From positions 34,520 to 98,519 of the forward strand of contig VCJN01002404.1 in the NCBI GenBank assembly GCA_006384855.1: a DNA stretch of 64,000 bases. The letters run 5' to 3'. The notes under the pieces were generated by a model. The model searched no databases and was not told the origin of the DNA. It saw nothing but the letters and a program-made list of their open reading frames with translations. This stretch comes from Tetraselmis striata (lineage: Eukaryota > Chlorophyta > Chlorodendrophyceae > Chlorodendrales > Chlorodendraceae). Numbering within the stretch: position 1 is the first letter of the stretch; each line of letters opens with the position of its first letter. This document shows, piece by piece, positions 9,797-22,829 of the stretch. The position numbers and the translations under genes are program-made.

Positions 9797-12700
9797 TTCT
9801 AAACTAGTTTATGGAACTTCCTCCCTTTCCCTAACCGCTTTTCGGCTACAAGTGCTGCTCAGTGGTACGGGAACTAGGCACCTGTCGTTGCGCCCTTTTT
9901 GGGTGCAGCACGAGTAGACATAAAACCAGCCACAACAACCGAGCTTGCCATCTTCCAGTTTTCCCTGCGTTACACGCATAGCTGTTAAAACTGTCTCGTA
10001 ACCAGTTGCGAGCAAGGTCATCCCGGGTTGTTCAAGACCACACCCGGGTCACCACCCGTGTGTGAAATTCTCATCCGCACGTCCGTGCGCTACCATGTCA
10101 GATAGAGAAGAGCCCGTCGTTGAGCCGACGCTCGAATCGCTACAAGCAGACGTGAATTCCCAGTCTACCCTGTTGCGCGAGCTTGCAACATCGTTGGCTC
10201 AATTGACGGCTCGTGACCGTGTTGTTGACGGAGACGGGGCACATGGCTCCGGTTCCGGGCAGCATATCGCGGGACAGCCGACAGGCGGCCGGGGAGCCGC
10301 AATGCGCCCCGACTTGCTAGAGCTAGCCCAGAGCGGCCGTGTCGGAGCAAAATCCGTGAGTGACGAGGACGACTACCTCGCGGTGCCAGAGCTACTGCAA
10401 CGAGCAGAGTCTGGTTACGAGGCCGTTCGACCGGTCAGCCGAGTGTCTGGACTCTTCCCCATGAGCACCTAACGAACGACCTAACCAACGAGTACCTCAA
10501 GCGGGACGACCGGCGTCTGCCGGCCAAGGAGGAGTATCTTTGGATGTTGTATGTCGTGTTTCGGTGCCCACATGGCCGCACTTTTCGTAGCTCTCGACGA
10601 GCTGCTACCCTACGTCCCTGATGCAAATCAAGACTTCACCCCCTACCTCGCACGTGCTCGGAATCACGCCGAAACAATCGACAAGGCGTTTCGCTTTCGT
10701 TTGGCCTTCTTACGGAGGCTTAATGATATCATGCGTGTGCACGGTGACCAAGGTGTTATGGACGTGCTGCGAGGCCAGCATTTTCAGCATGCTTCTGGGC
10801 ATCTAGATTCCGCGATTTTTGGGCACCTCATGAGGGACTACGAGCGTCGCGTCTTCGAGGCGACCGTTGCAAGCAGCGCCAAAGCAACCGCTACTGCTCG
10901 AGTAGCGGCCGCGGCGGCAGGGCGCGGGCGTGGACGTGGGCGTGGTGGCGGGCGCGGCCGCGAAGGTGAGCACGAGTGACGGCTTGGGGCGCCTTTCGTC
11001 GGAGCTGCTGGCGCTTTGCGAGGCCACCTTTCGGTGACCGCCGCGCGCAAGGCGAACCCTAGCAGCTCAACGACGGGATGAGCGCCATGTGTCATGACCA
11101 GACCCCCCACCTTACAGACTTCATTTAGACCTTCCGATGCTGCGGCGCTTCTTACAGCTACAGCCGAGTGCGGCTCAACCATCCGCACACTTGCGCATGG
11201 CAACTCAACAAACCGCCTCCCATACCATCTTCACGCTGCGTCAATCGGTTGCTACATTGCGTGTTACAACTGGTTCGCAACGACCAAGCTTCGCGCGTGT
11301 ACGTTACGCGCGTGACATGCGCAACGAGCGCGAAGGGCGCCCGGGGCGGCCCTCCTACCTGAATCTAGCCCCGCAAACCCATACTGGTGTTGTTGCAAAC
11401 CAGTCCAGGTACTACCGGCCAACCGCCGGAAACCCAAACGATGCTGCCGAATACTTTGCTAACATTAGCCGCGCCTGTGTTACTCTGATGGGCAAGCGCC
11501 GCACTTACGTGATTGACGAGCCCGAAGTTGTTGCCCCTTGGGTTGTTTCACTCCGGTCTCGGCTACATGGCGCGTTCGGCTCAGACAAGCTGGGACAGCG
11601 GACCCTCGATATACTCTCCATCTCCCTCATCGCTCAGACACTCAAGACCTACGCCGGCCGACTCTTTCAGTTCGCGGAGTTCTGCCACGACTCCGAGAAC
11701 ATCAGCCCGGTGGAGGAGACCACCGCCCTTGTCGTCCGGTACGTTCCGGGCTTGGATTGGTGAGCGGGGGCACATTGGGGCTAATAAGTCGCTGCAGCCC
11801 TACCAGTCAGCAATCAACACATTATTCGAACGGCACAACCTCGACCCGATCGCCAAGGACAGCCTGCACCTTATTTCTACCGCAGCTCGGCATGATGCTA
11901 CGGCAGCCCCGCCTAGAGGCTGCCCCTTTATTTTGCGAATCCCTCTGCCTGCTGATGTCGCTTACAGCTTCGTCGAGCATGCAGAGTTGATTGTGTCTGC
12001 TCCCGTCCCAGAGTACCAGTACAACTTCCGAGCCCTCGTGGCCTCGGCTGTCAACTTCATGTTCTTTGCCATGGGACTTACTGGCGTGTCCTGCCGAGTG
12101 TGCATGTCGACGATTACAACATTACCCTGCAGGTGTACCGCGAGAAAGGCCGCGCTGGTCGACGGGATCCCGACGACATGCGCGTCCTACTCCTTCTAGC
12201 ATCGGAGCACCCCCGCGTTGCACGTCTCCTGCACCACTTCATCGACCACGTACAGTCTGCCCCCCTGGTTCATGTTGCCTTGGCCGATACAAACTTATGG
12301 GCGGTCACCCCAAGCGAGCAGTCCAAGTCATGGACCGCCGCTACAATGTCGGACTGGCTCTCTACATCAGCCGTTCGTCTTGTCGGTGCTGCCCCTCCCG
12401 CCGGCACTTCCTGGAGCTCACACAGCCTTCGCAAGGGAGCAACGTCTGCCGCTAACGCCATCGGAACTCCACTGTCCCACATTCGCTACCAAGGCGGCTG
12501 GGGCACTAACTCTGACGTCGTTATGGACTATATCGACCCCAACGTCCTTCCTTCGCCTGGCGCGTGGTACTTCTTCGGTCACATCGCGCCCCTCCGCCAC
12601 TTCCAAGTCCAACAAGACTCCACAGCGGCGGCATTCCCGGTGCCCCCTTCATGACCTGGCGCTACCCCTTCTCCATCAATCCACCGCAAAACTAGACTCA

Positions 12701-12880
12701 ACTTTGAAATGTTCTAAATTAGTTTATGGACTTTCCTCCCTTTCCCTAACCGCTTTTCGGCTACAAGTGCTGCTCAGTGGTACGGGAACTAGGCACTTGT
12801 CGTTGCGCCCTTTTTGGGTACAGCACGAGTAGACATAAAAGCAGCCATAACAGTTGAGCTTGTCATCTTCTAGTTTCCGA
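9797..12880 (+). mobile_element. Broken tyrosine-recombinase retroelement (DIRS/PAT/Ngaro group)
   Basis: A block of about 165 bp (CTTCCTCCCTTTCCCTAACC onward, to CATCTTC) occurs at about 9,797-9,961 and again in the same direction at about 12,711-12,878. This matches the split direct repeats of PAT/Ngaro-like elements. Between them are a gag-like region (about 10,062-10,979, with a Gly/Arg-rich RGRGRGRGGGRG tail) and a tyrosine-recombinase region (about 11,137-12,654). The latter shows the family signature HSLRKGAT followed by GGWGTNSDVVMDYI. A reverse transcriptase/RNase H part is not recognised. The element is treated as a fossil: it looks broken in several places. The repeats remain close in sequence, so it is probably not very old. 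A further fragment lies at about 50,985-51,640. Confidence 0.72.
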
Positions 12881-14216
12881 CTTCTTTCACATCGACCGAG
12901 AAAATCGTCTGAACCATGACCTAACATACACTATGGTGAAACACCGTCGTCGGCATGTACCCGCTGTACCACCGTCACCAATCAACATCCAGCTCAAATT
13001 CTGATAACGACTCCACCAACGAACCGCAATCTGCTGCACCGAGTTCGCGAACCCTACAATATTAATGACTGTCCCTGCAGAAGTGGTTGACATATAGTAG
13101 CCAACATATGTCTAGTTAAGCATCGCTGGGCGGGGATGGGTAATGGAGAGGCCGGGCGGGCAGTGGTGCGCTGGAAGCGCGCCGGCGCGGCACATGCGGG
13201 CCCGAGTAGACCGGGCGGGTTGCATCCGCGGACGCACTATGGGGTGACCCGACTCCATCGACACACCGGGCGCGCGGGGGGGGGGGGGGGGGCATGTAAC
13301 AAGATGATCATGGTCGAGCACAAGGTGCGATCATTCACCTTGTTAGCGACGTGCGATCACCTTGTTAGCTTACCTTGTCTACCTTGTTAGCTTACGTCCG
13401 GAACCGGCATGCAACAAGACGATTATCTTCATTAGCTAGAGGTTTTCTGATTTCTTCGCGCAACCGCGCGCCGCGCCGCGTGCGCCCGTCGTTTATTTTT
13501 CCGCCCCCGGGACAGGACTGGCACCAGTGAAGAAATAAACCCTTTGCAGCGTCTCTACGACGATTGCCGTTTAGGCAGCGATCCAGTTACGAATAAAGCC
13601 CTGGATAGGCGACGCCCTGAAATAGCGGCCAGTGACGTGACGGGATTTCCAACACTGTTGCATCGAACCGTCTACGACCGTCTAAAACACTGCCATCAAA
13701 ATACCCGGCACTGGCGCCGGCGCCCGTCGTTTTTCCCGCCCCCAGTTCAGGACTGGCACCAGGAAAACCCTATCTATACCGGTACCGTACCACACCCCCA
13801 TATACCGCTACAGCGTCTCCACGACGGCGGCGCCCGTCGTATCGTCCTCCGTCATGATCAGCGCCGCCCGAGTATACGGGTAGGTCGCTACGTCGTTACG
13901 TCGCTACCGTACCCGTACTCCTCGAGCGACTACGGTACCTGTACGAGTACCCGTATATATAGGTAACCGCCCACGTACCGTAGAATTGTATCCCTGATTA
14001 TTATGGCCGGTACCCCAGGGATACCGACCGTGTACCCTGACCCTGGTGAGGTGCTGCTTGTCTGCTACGGGTATCCCTGGCTTCGGTAGCAGGCCAACTT
14101 ACGACGATGACATACCGACCCGAGGCTCATAGCTCCGCCACATAATCGTTACCCGCACGCTAGGAACAGCTGCAGTCCACCGGGCCACTGGAGTGTCCCC
14201 GGCTTGGCAGGTAGAC
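12881..14216. other. Intergenic, repeat-rich, no gene seen
   Basis: No convincing coding exon is seen. It holds a 14-base G run at about 13,277-13,291, direct repeats of CCTTGTTAGC near 13,340-13,392, and a 115-bp block (13,497-13,612) with an inverted copy at about 31,725-31,840. A stretch made of GTCGCTAC/ACCCGTAC variants lies at 13,860-13,965. The upstream region of the receptor cyclase presumably holds its promoter, but no TATA box stands out. Confidence 0.5.
13497..13612 (+). repeat. 115-bp dispersed repeat, copy A
   Basis: It begins in CGCCCCCGGGACAGGACTGG and continues through CAGCGTCTCTACGACG and TTTAGGCAGC to the GGCGACGC block. The inverse lies at about 31,725-31,840 with a few differences. 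A partial relative (CAGGACTGGCACCAG) is at about 13,750. It is probably the relic of a small non-coding element. Confidence 0.7.
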
Positions 14217-17200
14217 ATGGCGCTGGCTCAGATATGGATTGCTGTGTTGATCGCTGTAGTGGCATCCGTGACTGCTCAGGAGCCGGCAGCGGTCGTGGCC
14301 AGCAGCTGCGCGCAGTACCAACCCGACCGAGCGGAGTGGTGCTCCGCGACAGCTCCCATTCTCTGCAACGAGCCCGGCGCGGTTGGGCGGGAAGTCAGGG
14401 GAGTCTGCCCTTCCACCTGCCGCGACTGTCTGGTGCGTATCGTCGGCTTCCTATGCCCAGCTGCGTGACACCTCCCTGACACTTGCTGGCAATATTCTTC
14501 TCCTCGCGAAATATCTCAGTGATGATTTGAGGTTGCTTTTGACGATAGCCGCTCTCTGTCGAAAGCGCGGAGGGTCGCTGGATGGCACACAGCGAGAGTG
14601 TATCGTGCATATACCGCGAGTGTCCTCACATTCCAGCCCTCTGAAATGCTGGTGCAGCGGTTGACGCCGCTAGTTGGCCACGGTGCTGTGATGTGACACT
14701 GTCGAGTTGTCGAGTCATTGTATTCGTGATATGACACTTGGTCATGGATCTGTTGTGCGACATCCGCGAACCGGCCCACACCGGAAAACGATCCATGGAA
14801 TCCGCGCTTCACTGTACGGAGGTAGCTTTTGATAGCCGCTCTCCATCACCCAAATCGCTAATGATCCGTGGAGGACGCGCTGCAAAGTGAGTTTCTCCTC
14901 GCAGATGTGGTGTTGCGGGTACTCGTCGCACCGCAAAATAACGTCCGCTAATATTCTGCCGCGCTGTCTGGCATGCCGATTGTTACGAGAACACAACCAT
15001 ACTCTTTCGACGATCCCTGCCCCCGCCACACGTGTACGTCCCCGGGAAACTCAATTGTGGGCGACGCTCAAAGTGTGATCTTGCTGCGCCACACCGAGCT
15101 CCCACCACACTCCCTACTCATCCGGGCGACTCGCCATCGCCAGGCACGCACGTGCAGAGGACCAGACGAGGCACTAGCAGCAACTCAGCCTCACTACCGG
15201 TACTATGGGGATACTACAGGAGCGGGGGCTGCAGCATCATTTCGCATTATATCAATAGTGCACCACCACCCGTAGCGTATTAATTAGTAATCGCCAATCC
15301 AGGACTAATTATTCGCCTACTTTCATGCCTGAGCACAGGCAAGCGAGTTTAGGGGCGTACCCACAATTATTATACAATATGATATATTTGTGAATGTATG
15401 CTGAATAGTATTGTCCTGTATTGCAATTAATATCGCCTCATGCACGCGGCCCGAATTTTCGATTACGGAAAAGCCCTACTGCGTAAATTACGAGGGGGGC
15501 CCGCACGCGAGCAGGGCCGAAACTTCGACTCGAGAATGTGTGGGTAGTAAGGTTGATTACATGTGTAGTAAGGATCAATCCTTAATATAAAACCAGCAGC
15601 GGTGCCGATGCTGGCGGCCTATAAACACGCAGGAGAAACGAGTAGCAGCGCAGGTAAAGCAGCGCCTGCGCCGCCTTGCCACCGTTGTTGGCTGCGAGGT
15701 GTGGTGAAGGGCCCCAACACCGGGATGCGAGCCGGTACACGAAAGTGCCATCCGCTTCTTCGCATCGCCCACCGATGACTCGGCGTTGAGAGAGTCGGGT
15801 GTTTAGGTTTAGCCGGCACATTTCAAACTTCAGAAAAATGTGCGCGGCCATTTCACCCACTCAAACCGGTCAGCTGCCGGTCCGATGAGGCTGGGCGATG
15901 AGGCATCTGTATGTAACGCTGGAGGATATAAAAATAAAGGCGGAAGGGCACTGTCAAGCTTCACACTTCTTTATACCGAGCAGATGTGCCCGCGCAGCAA
16001 GCCAGCAACAGGCAGACGGTCGCACCGGTGAAGTGATTCGAGGCAGCAGTCGCCTGGCAGTAACACAGTCGGGACATGCAGCGCCCGTCAATGCAGTATG
16101 AATGTTTGCCGCTGCTGACGCACGCCAGTGGTCTCATGCGCTGCCACAGGCAGAGGCATCTGCGCTCGACGCTGCCCTGCAAGACGGCGCAACTGTGGAA
16201 TACCGCACAGGAATGGTGATAGTGGAGCCCAGCAACCCACGGTCTCGCGAACAAGCTCGGCTGAACGGATGGGACCTGTGGTTGGAGCGCTCTGGAGCCC
16301 TGGGAGATGGTATACCAGTGGGCCATGGCAGGGTTAAAGTACTTCACACGACACTGTTTGTCCCACACAACGCCACATGTGAGCGTTTTTATGCGGCTGC
16401 CCGTGAACTCATCGACGTGCACAAGGTGGGGAACTGCTTGTAACATCAGAGTAGTACAGCTCATACGGCAGCCACTCTTATGCGGCAAATGTGAAATGTC
16501 CAAACATACAAAAACACATATACTGCAGCCTGGCTAAATTCTGAGAACCTGCAGTCAGAATATGTTTTGTGATCAAGAAGCAAGGCACGCAATTTGCCAA
16601 CCTCCTTGCTGGCTCGCGCAGGTTCAATCTGTAATCCTGCCACAGGAGAACTGCAACACCAACTTGTCGATGACTTATCACGAGGCTGGGGTGCTACACT
16701 TCCTGCAAGCGGGCAATTCCATGGAAACGGCAGATGGGCAACCATATGTTAACAAGCATGCATGGTAATTTGCCACATATTAGCTCTGCTGCACTCCATC
16801 GAATTGTATTGGTGTGTACCATATGCGTGTACATACACAATGTGTGATGTCATTACCTACTTGCCGCGTTAATTGCACCGAGTGTTGACACAGCGCATTG
16901 CCGATCACATCCGCTGCAGGTACCCGTTGCTGGACTCTGATGAGTATCCTTTGCAGTTCCTGCGCAAGATGGTGCTGGAGGGCGCAACAAGAGTCGCCCT
17001 GGTATGGTGGGACGGGCATCCATGGGCAAGTAAATCTGCACGGTATGCCCCCTATCAGTTACCATCCATGACCAGTACTATGTGCATATTTTTTGGGGCA
17101 CTCCACTCCACAAAACAGCATGCCATTGATTCTGCGTTAGATTCCGCAATGAATGCGGTGCGTGCTGGCCATGGCCTTAGTCTCTGCTGGTCTTCATCGC

Positions 17201-20200
17201 TTTATATGTATTGGGCGTTGCAAATGAATGCATTGCCCGCAGTCCAATTGCTGACACTCGATGGTAGTGCCAGCAGTGCATTTGTCATGATATCGGCATG
17301 ATTTTGCTGCTGCTACTGCTGCAGGACCCTAATGACGCGTGGCATACCGAGCATCAGACATGCAGAGCTGGTCTACAGTTGGGGCTGGCCAGCAGCAACA
17401 GGCGGTCTTACGTTGTCAACTGGGGAAGCTGGGGAGTATGGTGAAGCCTACGACACCGACGTTTGGGATTCCATGCTCACGGTAATCCCCGCCGCCACTC
17501 ACCCATGCCACTGGGCTTGGTACCAGGCGTTGCTGCATTGCCACGTTTTTCAGCTACAGAGGGTTGCTTATGAGCGCACAGAAAGGAGGGGCCTTTGTAT
17601 GTATAATGTTGGCAACACTGTGTTATAATGCGCCCTGTATCGTGCTTGTGGCATTTTGCAGGAGGCGGCTGCCTCTAAGGCAGATGTGTTGATTATCTAT
17701 GGCATGGGTGAGGGTGTCTCCGTCGTCCGCCGCCTGAAGGTGCTGCAGCTGTCGTTCTCGGGCGTCCTCATCACATCAGCTCCAAACAATCCACAGTGGC
17801 CGCAGCTGCTTGGATCTGATGGCGACTTCATTGTCACGCCTGCCCAATGGCACAGCACACAGGACAGCCCCTGCTTCCTGTTCGGGAATTCCAGCAACTA
17901 CGCTCGGGAATATGCTGCACGATTCGGATCACTGCCGAGCTACTTTTCTGCTGGTCTAACGGCAGCAGGCCTGATTTTGCAGCTGGCGATGCAGGTACGC
18001 CACCTGCTACCCTGTAGCGCTGGCCCCAAGCCCCAGCTTGACGCAACATCACGGCTTGCTGTCAATTATTTACATGTGGTCCTGATGGAATCGTGCCGCA
18101 GACATACAGCTCACTGTCAACAGACATCATGCTAGCTGGACTGCAAACAATGTCCAACGACACCATGTTTGGTCGCGTGAAGTTTTCATACACTCAGCGC
18201 AACATCGGGCGCAGCCCCCTGCTGCTCCAGCGCCAGGCACGTCACACATCTGCGTTCCATTTTGCGACACTTGTTCCATGGCTGAAAATGCCCTGCTCGG
18301 AACATCATGAATTCTAGCACCCACAGTAGGGTCAAGTGACAGATATATATATTTCTTTCTTGCAGGAGCGCGAGCTTGTGGTGACATTGCCGGAAGAGCT
18401 GGCCACCAGTGAGCTGGCCTTTTTTGTGGACTGGCGTTGTCGGTCATTCTACACCAAGCCAGAGATCGGGGTCTGCACAGACGCGGAGTTTGAGGTCTAC
18501 CTGGTCTGCAAGGAGAAGTACCCCGGGGTTGATATTCAGGTCTGTGAACAGCGCAGCCTGCAGGCGCAGGAGGCGGCGCAGCTGGCGCTGACGCTCAAGA
18601 TGGCACTGCCGCTTGCTTTCGCCAGCCTCTGCATCCTCCTTGCCGTTGGTGTTTCTGTTCACAAGCACTACAAGAGCTATCTGCGCAACAAGGGCATGAC
18701 TATTGATTTTTTAGATCTGAGCTATGTATCAGCTCGGTCTACAGGACCTTCGGGGTCTCAGGATTCTGCATCAATGATAGCAGGAACCACATCCTTCAAC
18801 GTGATCAGCGGTAAAGCCGGCAGCGCCCTGAAGCTAGCCAGATTTCGAGGATCTCAGGTTCGGATGCTGGCCCAGCCTGGCTTCATTATCTGCGGCCTAC
18901 TGATTAGTGTCGGCAGTCCATGTTACTGTATTTATTACTTCCTGAACGCACTGCCCAGCTCGGGCCATGTCAACTTTAGCACTTGTATATGTGAAGTTTG
19001 ACATGGAGAATTATCAGCCACTCGCTTGATAGATGAGGAAGCGGCGGTATTCCTCAAGTGCAAACCACTCTGCAGCTGCCCAATCGCGGGATGTCCCACT
19101 CTACCAATGACCACCGCCCCCGGCGGGGTGGTTAAATGCGCTGCAAGATGGAGATGTGTCTCACCTTCAGACATTGGTCTCACTGAGACAACTGCGCTGC
19201 CGGGTACACAGGTTGTGCTGCGCGAATGGCGGAAGGTCACAAAAGCGGATGCCAAAGAGCCGCATGACACCCTGACAGCTCGAGCCCAAAGCGCAAACTT
19301 GGGACGCTTGGTCAACCCCGTGGCGGCTCCACAAACTCGTGCAGTGATCCGCACCGCCAGACGTTCCATGGGCTTGAATCGCGAGCAGCCCATAGGGCAC
19401 AATAAAGTAGCACCAAGCCTTGAGCCCATTGTTCACGCGGAAGCGGATGTCAGTACCCGGTCAAGGGAAAGTATCATCAATGTGGTGTCCACAAAATCCG
19501 AGGAATTGGTATCTGCGCCGGAGGCAAGCAGCCTGCTGGAGCGGCTATGCTGCGGACTCGTTACCGGGCATACAGTGCGCCCCTCCTGCCTCCGCATCAC
19601 GCCGTTTGCGCACGTGCTGTTGGCATGATTGCTGCTCCGTCTTTCCCATTTCACGCATCCCGACATCTCGATGTAGCCGGCAACACGCAATCGTCGATTG
19701 AGTGTGGCCTGAGGCAAGGAGTATACCGTCGTTTCTTATGACGCACGTGGCCCGCTGCGTGTGTGGTTTTGATGCAGGACTACAACTGGCTGCCTGGCAA
19801 CGTCACGGCTGCAGCGGAGCTGCGCCACAACAACCTGGTGAGCATGATGGGGGTCACGACGGACAGGGCCACAGGCAACAAGTATGTGGTCATGGAGTGC
19901 CTGGCCCTGGGCTCCCTTCGCAACATCCTACAAGATGACCACATGAGCCTACGCGAGACGGCGGCCCTCCTGCGCATCGTGCAGGACACGCTCTCCGGAA
20001 TCAGCTACCTGCACGGGGCCAGGCAGCCTTTCATACATGGCGACATCCGCGCCAAAAACATCCTCCTGGACGAGAAGCTTACGGCGAAGGTCCCCCCCCC
20101 CCCCCGGCCCTCTTTATACCACACCCGCCTATCATCACAGACCGTCATCAGCCATTTGTTGTGGTCCAGCCGCGTTTGTATTTCCTGGTCTCTATTGTTG

Positions 20201-22709
20201 TGCATTAACTTCAGCGCCTTGACACTGATAAGCTCAGTGAAACTGGGAGACCTTCATGCTTGTGCCCAATGCTTATAGACTCGAACTCTTCTGGATACCT
20301 GATGAGGGTGAACGATTTGCGCAGGTTCGCACGGATGTACGCCCCATACGTCTTCCCAAGCGCGGCCGCATTGCATCCGAAGACATGCACACCGCGTGGA
20401 GCGCCCCCGAGCTGATCTGCGGCGAGCTGCCATCGGTTGAGACGGACATCTACGCGCTGGGCATGACCATATGGGAGATTTTCTCCCGGGAGGACCCATT
20501 TCAGGATGAAGGATGCACGGACCCCATGCACCTGCCACAGCGCCTAAGGCATGAGATTGTTCACAACGGCGTGCGGCCCAAGCTGCCGAGCAACATGCCG
20601 CCCAGTGTCGGGAACGCAGTAACCCAGTGCTGGGACAAGGTGTGTCCCCTGGTCCGATAGCAGAAGGCTCGCGTCGGCGGCCTCTTTGTTTGGCTTGGCA
20701 CCAAGGTGTGCTTGTGCGGTGATGCTTTTCAACCGCCACTGACATGTGGCTGTGGTGATGAACCTGTAGGATCCGGCCGTGCGCCCGCACTTGGAAGAGA
20801 TCATTATGGCTGTTATAGTGGCGCAAGAAGACTTGCCACAAGCGCCTGCTGAGGATGAGCTTGCAAGCAGCAATGACTTGCTTCACCAGATGCTGCCGCC
20901 GCACGTGGCAGCGGCTCTACGTGAAGGCCGTAAGGTGCAGACCCCCCGTTCCCCACCACCCGCGATCTCGTTTGGTACTCACTCAAGATGTAGCATGAGG
21001 AACACAGCCCCGCCAGCTCTTAATCCAGCCTGCATCAGCTGGGTGTGAGCCGCCTGGGTGTCATGCTGAGGTTGGTCCGTGCAGCAATGAACAGTTTAGC
21101 CTCTCGGGGCGCATTTAACTCGTCAGATCCCTCCTCAAAAATAGTCTGGGCAGCTGTACTGTTACCCGTCTCAGTGGGTCGACAATGCGGAGTTGGCGGG
21201 TGCGTTATTTATATAAGGATTGAAATATGTGGTAGTACTGGAAACATACTGGGAATCCGTGCTTTTCAAGGGGATACTCAACATTACCAGGAGAACATCT
21301 TGCTGTCGCTGCCCCGCCCTGCCTGCGCTGCTGCACCTTCATTGCAGCACCGAGGATGCAAGACCTGTATGGCACGGTCGGCATGCCTGGCACGTGACCA
21401 TGATGTATTCCCCGCGTGGTGACGTGTCATGATGTCTGTGTGATATTGGACATGCAGGTCGAGCCCGAGACCTTCAAGTCGGTGACCATCTTCTTTAGCG
21501 ACATCGTGGGCTACACGGACATTTCCAGCTCAATGCTCCCCCAGAAGGTCATGGACATGCTGGACCGTCTCTACAAGCAACTGGACAGCTTGTGTGTCAA
21601 GCACAGGCTGTTCAAGGTCGAGACCATCGGCGACGCGTAGTGAGTGCCCTCGCAAGCAGGCATCACGGGTATGCTGAATCATGCAGAAACGGGGGGTGGT
21701 GACTCCGGACAGCCCCCACATCTGTCAGTGTCTGTTGATGCGGTGACGGGCCGTTGCTGACTCGGGGCTGTGGCTTGCAGCATGTGCGTGGGCGGAATGA
21801 CTGACGTCACCAGGATAGACCACGCGCTGCGGGTGGCCCGCTTCGCGCTGGATGCTGTTCAGGCCGCAAATGCGGTTTGGATTGACGAGGACGACAAGTC
21901 CTTGGGCTGCATCAACATCCGAGCTGGGTTCCACTCTGGGTCGGTCATCGCAAGCGTGGTGGGCGAGCTCAATCCGCGCTACTGCCTCTTTGGCGACACA
22001 GTGAACACGGCGTCACGCATGGGTGAGTTGTCCGTACTCTTGCCCAGCAGCGCGGTGGCCTCACATTTCCGCGCGGGAAGAGCTGATAGTATGTCAGACC
22101 GTGGCCTCCACCGTCCGCTAGAGGAGTGGCGTCTCTTGTATTTGTCAGGTTTCGGCGGATTTGCTTTCACAGCGTGCTGTTGTGGCTTTGTTTACGACTT
22201 ACGTTCGCATCGGTTTTGATGCATGGTTGCCTGCTGGCCTGCTGCTTGTCCGGGTGGGGGGGGGGGGGGGGATCTCTCAAGGTGCTCGCCTACTTTGTGC
22301 TCTCCCGGCAGAGAGCAACTCCAAGAAGAACATGATCAACCTCAGCCCTACAGCCAGCCATCTGCTGAGGAAGCAGCTGATGCTGGACAGCGGCTCGCAT
22401 GACACAGACGAGAAGATCGTGCTGGATAGCCGCGGCTGCCTGGACATCAAAGGCAAGGGGAAAATGGAGGTGAGCGCAGTCGGTGCACCGCCTGCTATTA
22501 CAGTGTTTCTCTGTCGGTGTCGTGGCGCCTACCCACGCCAGCGCGCAGCAGTAAATCGAGCCATGAATGCGTGATGGTGGGCATCATTGGCTGGCCACGC
22601 ACTTGCGCCCCTGAGGCGCGGCATTGCATGGCCACCGCAAACATGCTGACCGACGTCCGCGGATGTGTGCCATTGCTTTTTGCAGTGCTTCTTCCTGAGA
22701 CGGCACTGA
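14217..22709 (+). CDS. Receptor-type guanylate cyclase, multi-exon
   Basis: A single-pass membrane enzyme that would make cGMP from GTP. Exon 1 (14,217-14,432) encodes a signal peptide ([18 protein letters not shown]) and a ShKT-like Cys module (ending [10 protein letters not shown]). Exons near 16,129-16,425, 16,894-17,001, 17,325-17,435, 17,662-17,994 and 18,102-18,236 give a periplasmic-binding-protein type I fold ([27 protein letters not shown]). Exon 18,366-18,857 has the membrane helix ([18 protein letters not shown]). A kinase-homology domain follows (19,778-20,089; 20,325-20,639) with [12 protein letters not shown] and [13 protein letters not shown]. The HRD aspartate context is changed to HGD and no DFG is seen, so it is probably a pseudokinase. 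The cyclase domain covers 20,770-20,934, 21,458-21,639, 21,781-22,022, 22,312-22,469 and 22,686-22,709. It keeps metal sites FSDIVGYT and the Glu (VETIGDAYM) and Cys ([11 protein letters not shown]) that specify GTP. Phases agree for the cyclase exons. The linker around 19,026-19,570 and an exon near 20,229 are uncertain. Confidence 0.9.
18237..18365 (+). other. Probable GC-AG intron in the receptor cyclase
   Basis: The exon ends CGCCAG and the intron would open GCACGT and close TTCTTGCAG. The reading phase (0/0) fits only with this GC donor. No in-phase GT donor is seen at this point. Confidence 0.5.
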
Positions 22710-22822
22710 TTGCTGCCAAAGGCCGCTACCCGGCTGCTGGTATCGGCTGCAGGGGTGCGAGTGAGCGCAAATAGCGATCCGCAACCTCAGCACAAATAAA
22801 CGGCAGCCTGAGCGCGCTCTAT

Positions 22823-22827
22823 TGTAA
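22823..22827 (+). terminator. Candidate poly(A) signal TGTAA of the receptor cyclase
   Basis: TGTAA lies about 115 bases after the stop codon at 22,709. TGTAA is the usual chlorophyte polyadenylation signal. The assignment rests on position and motif only. Confidence 0.45.
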
Positions 22828-22829
22828 GA

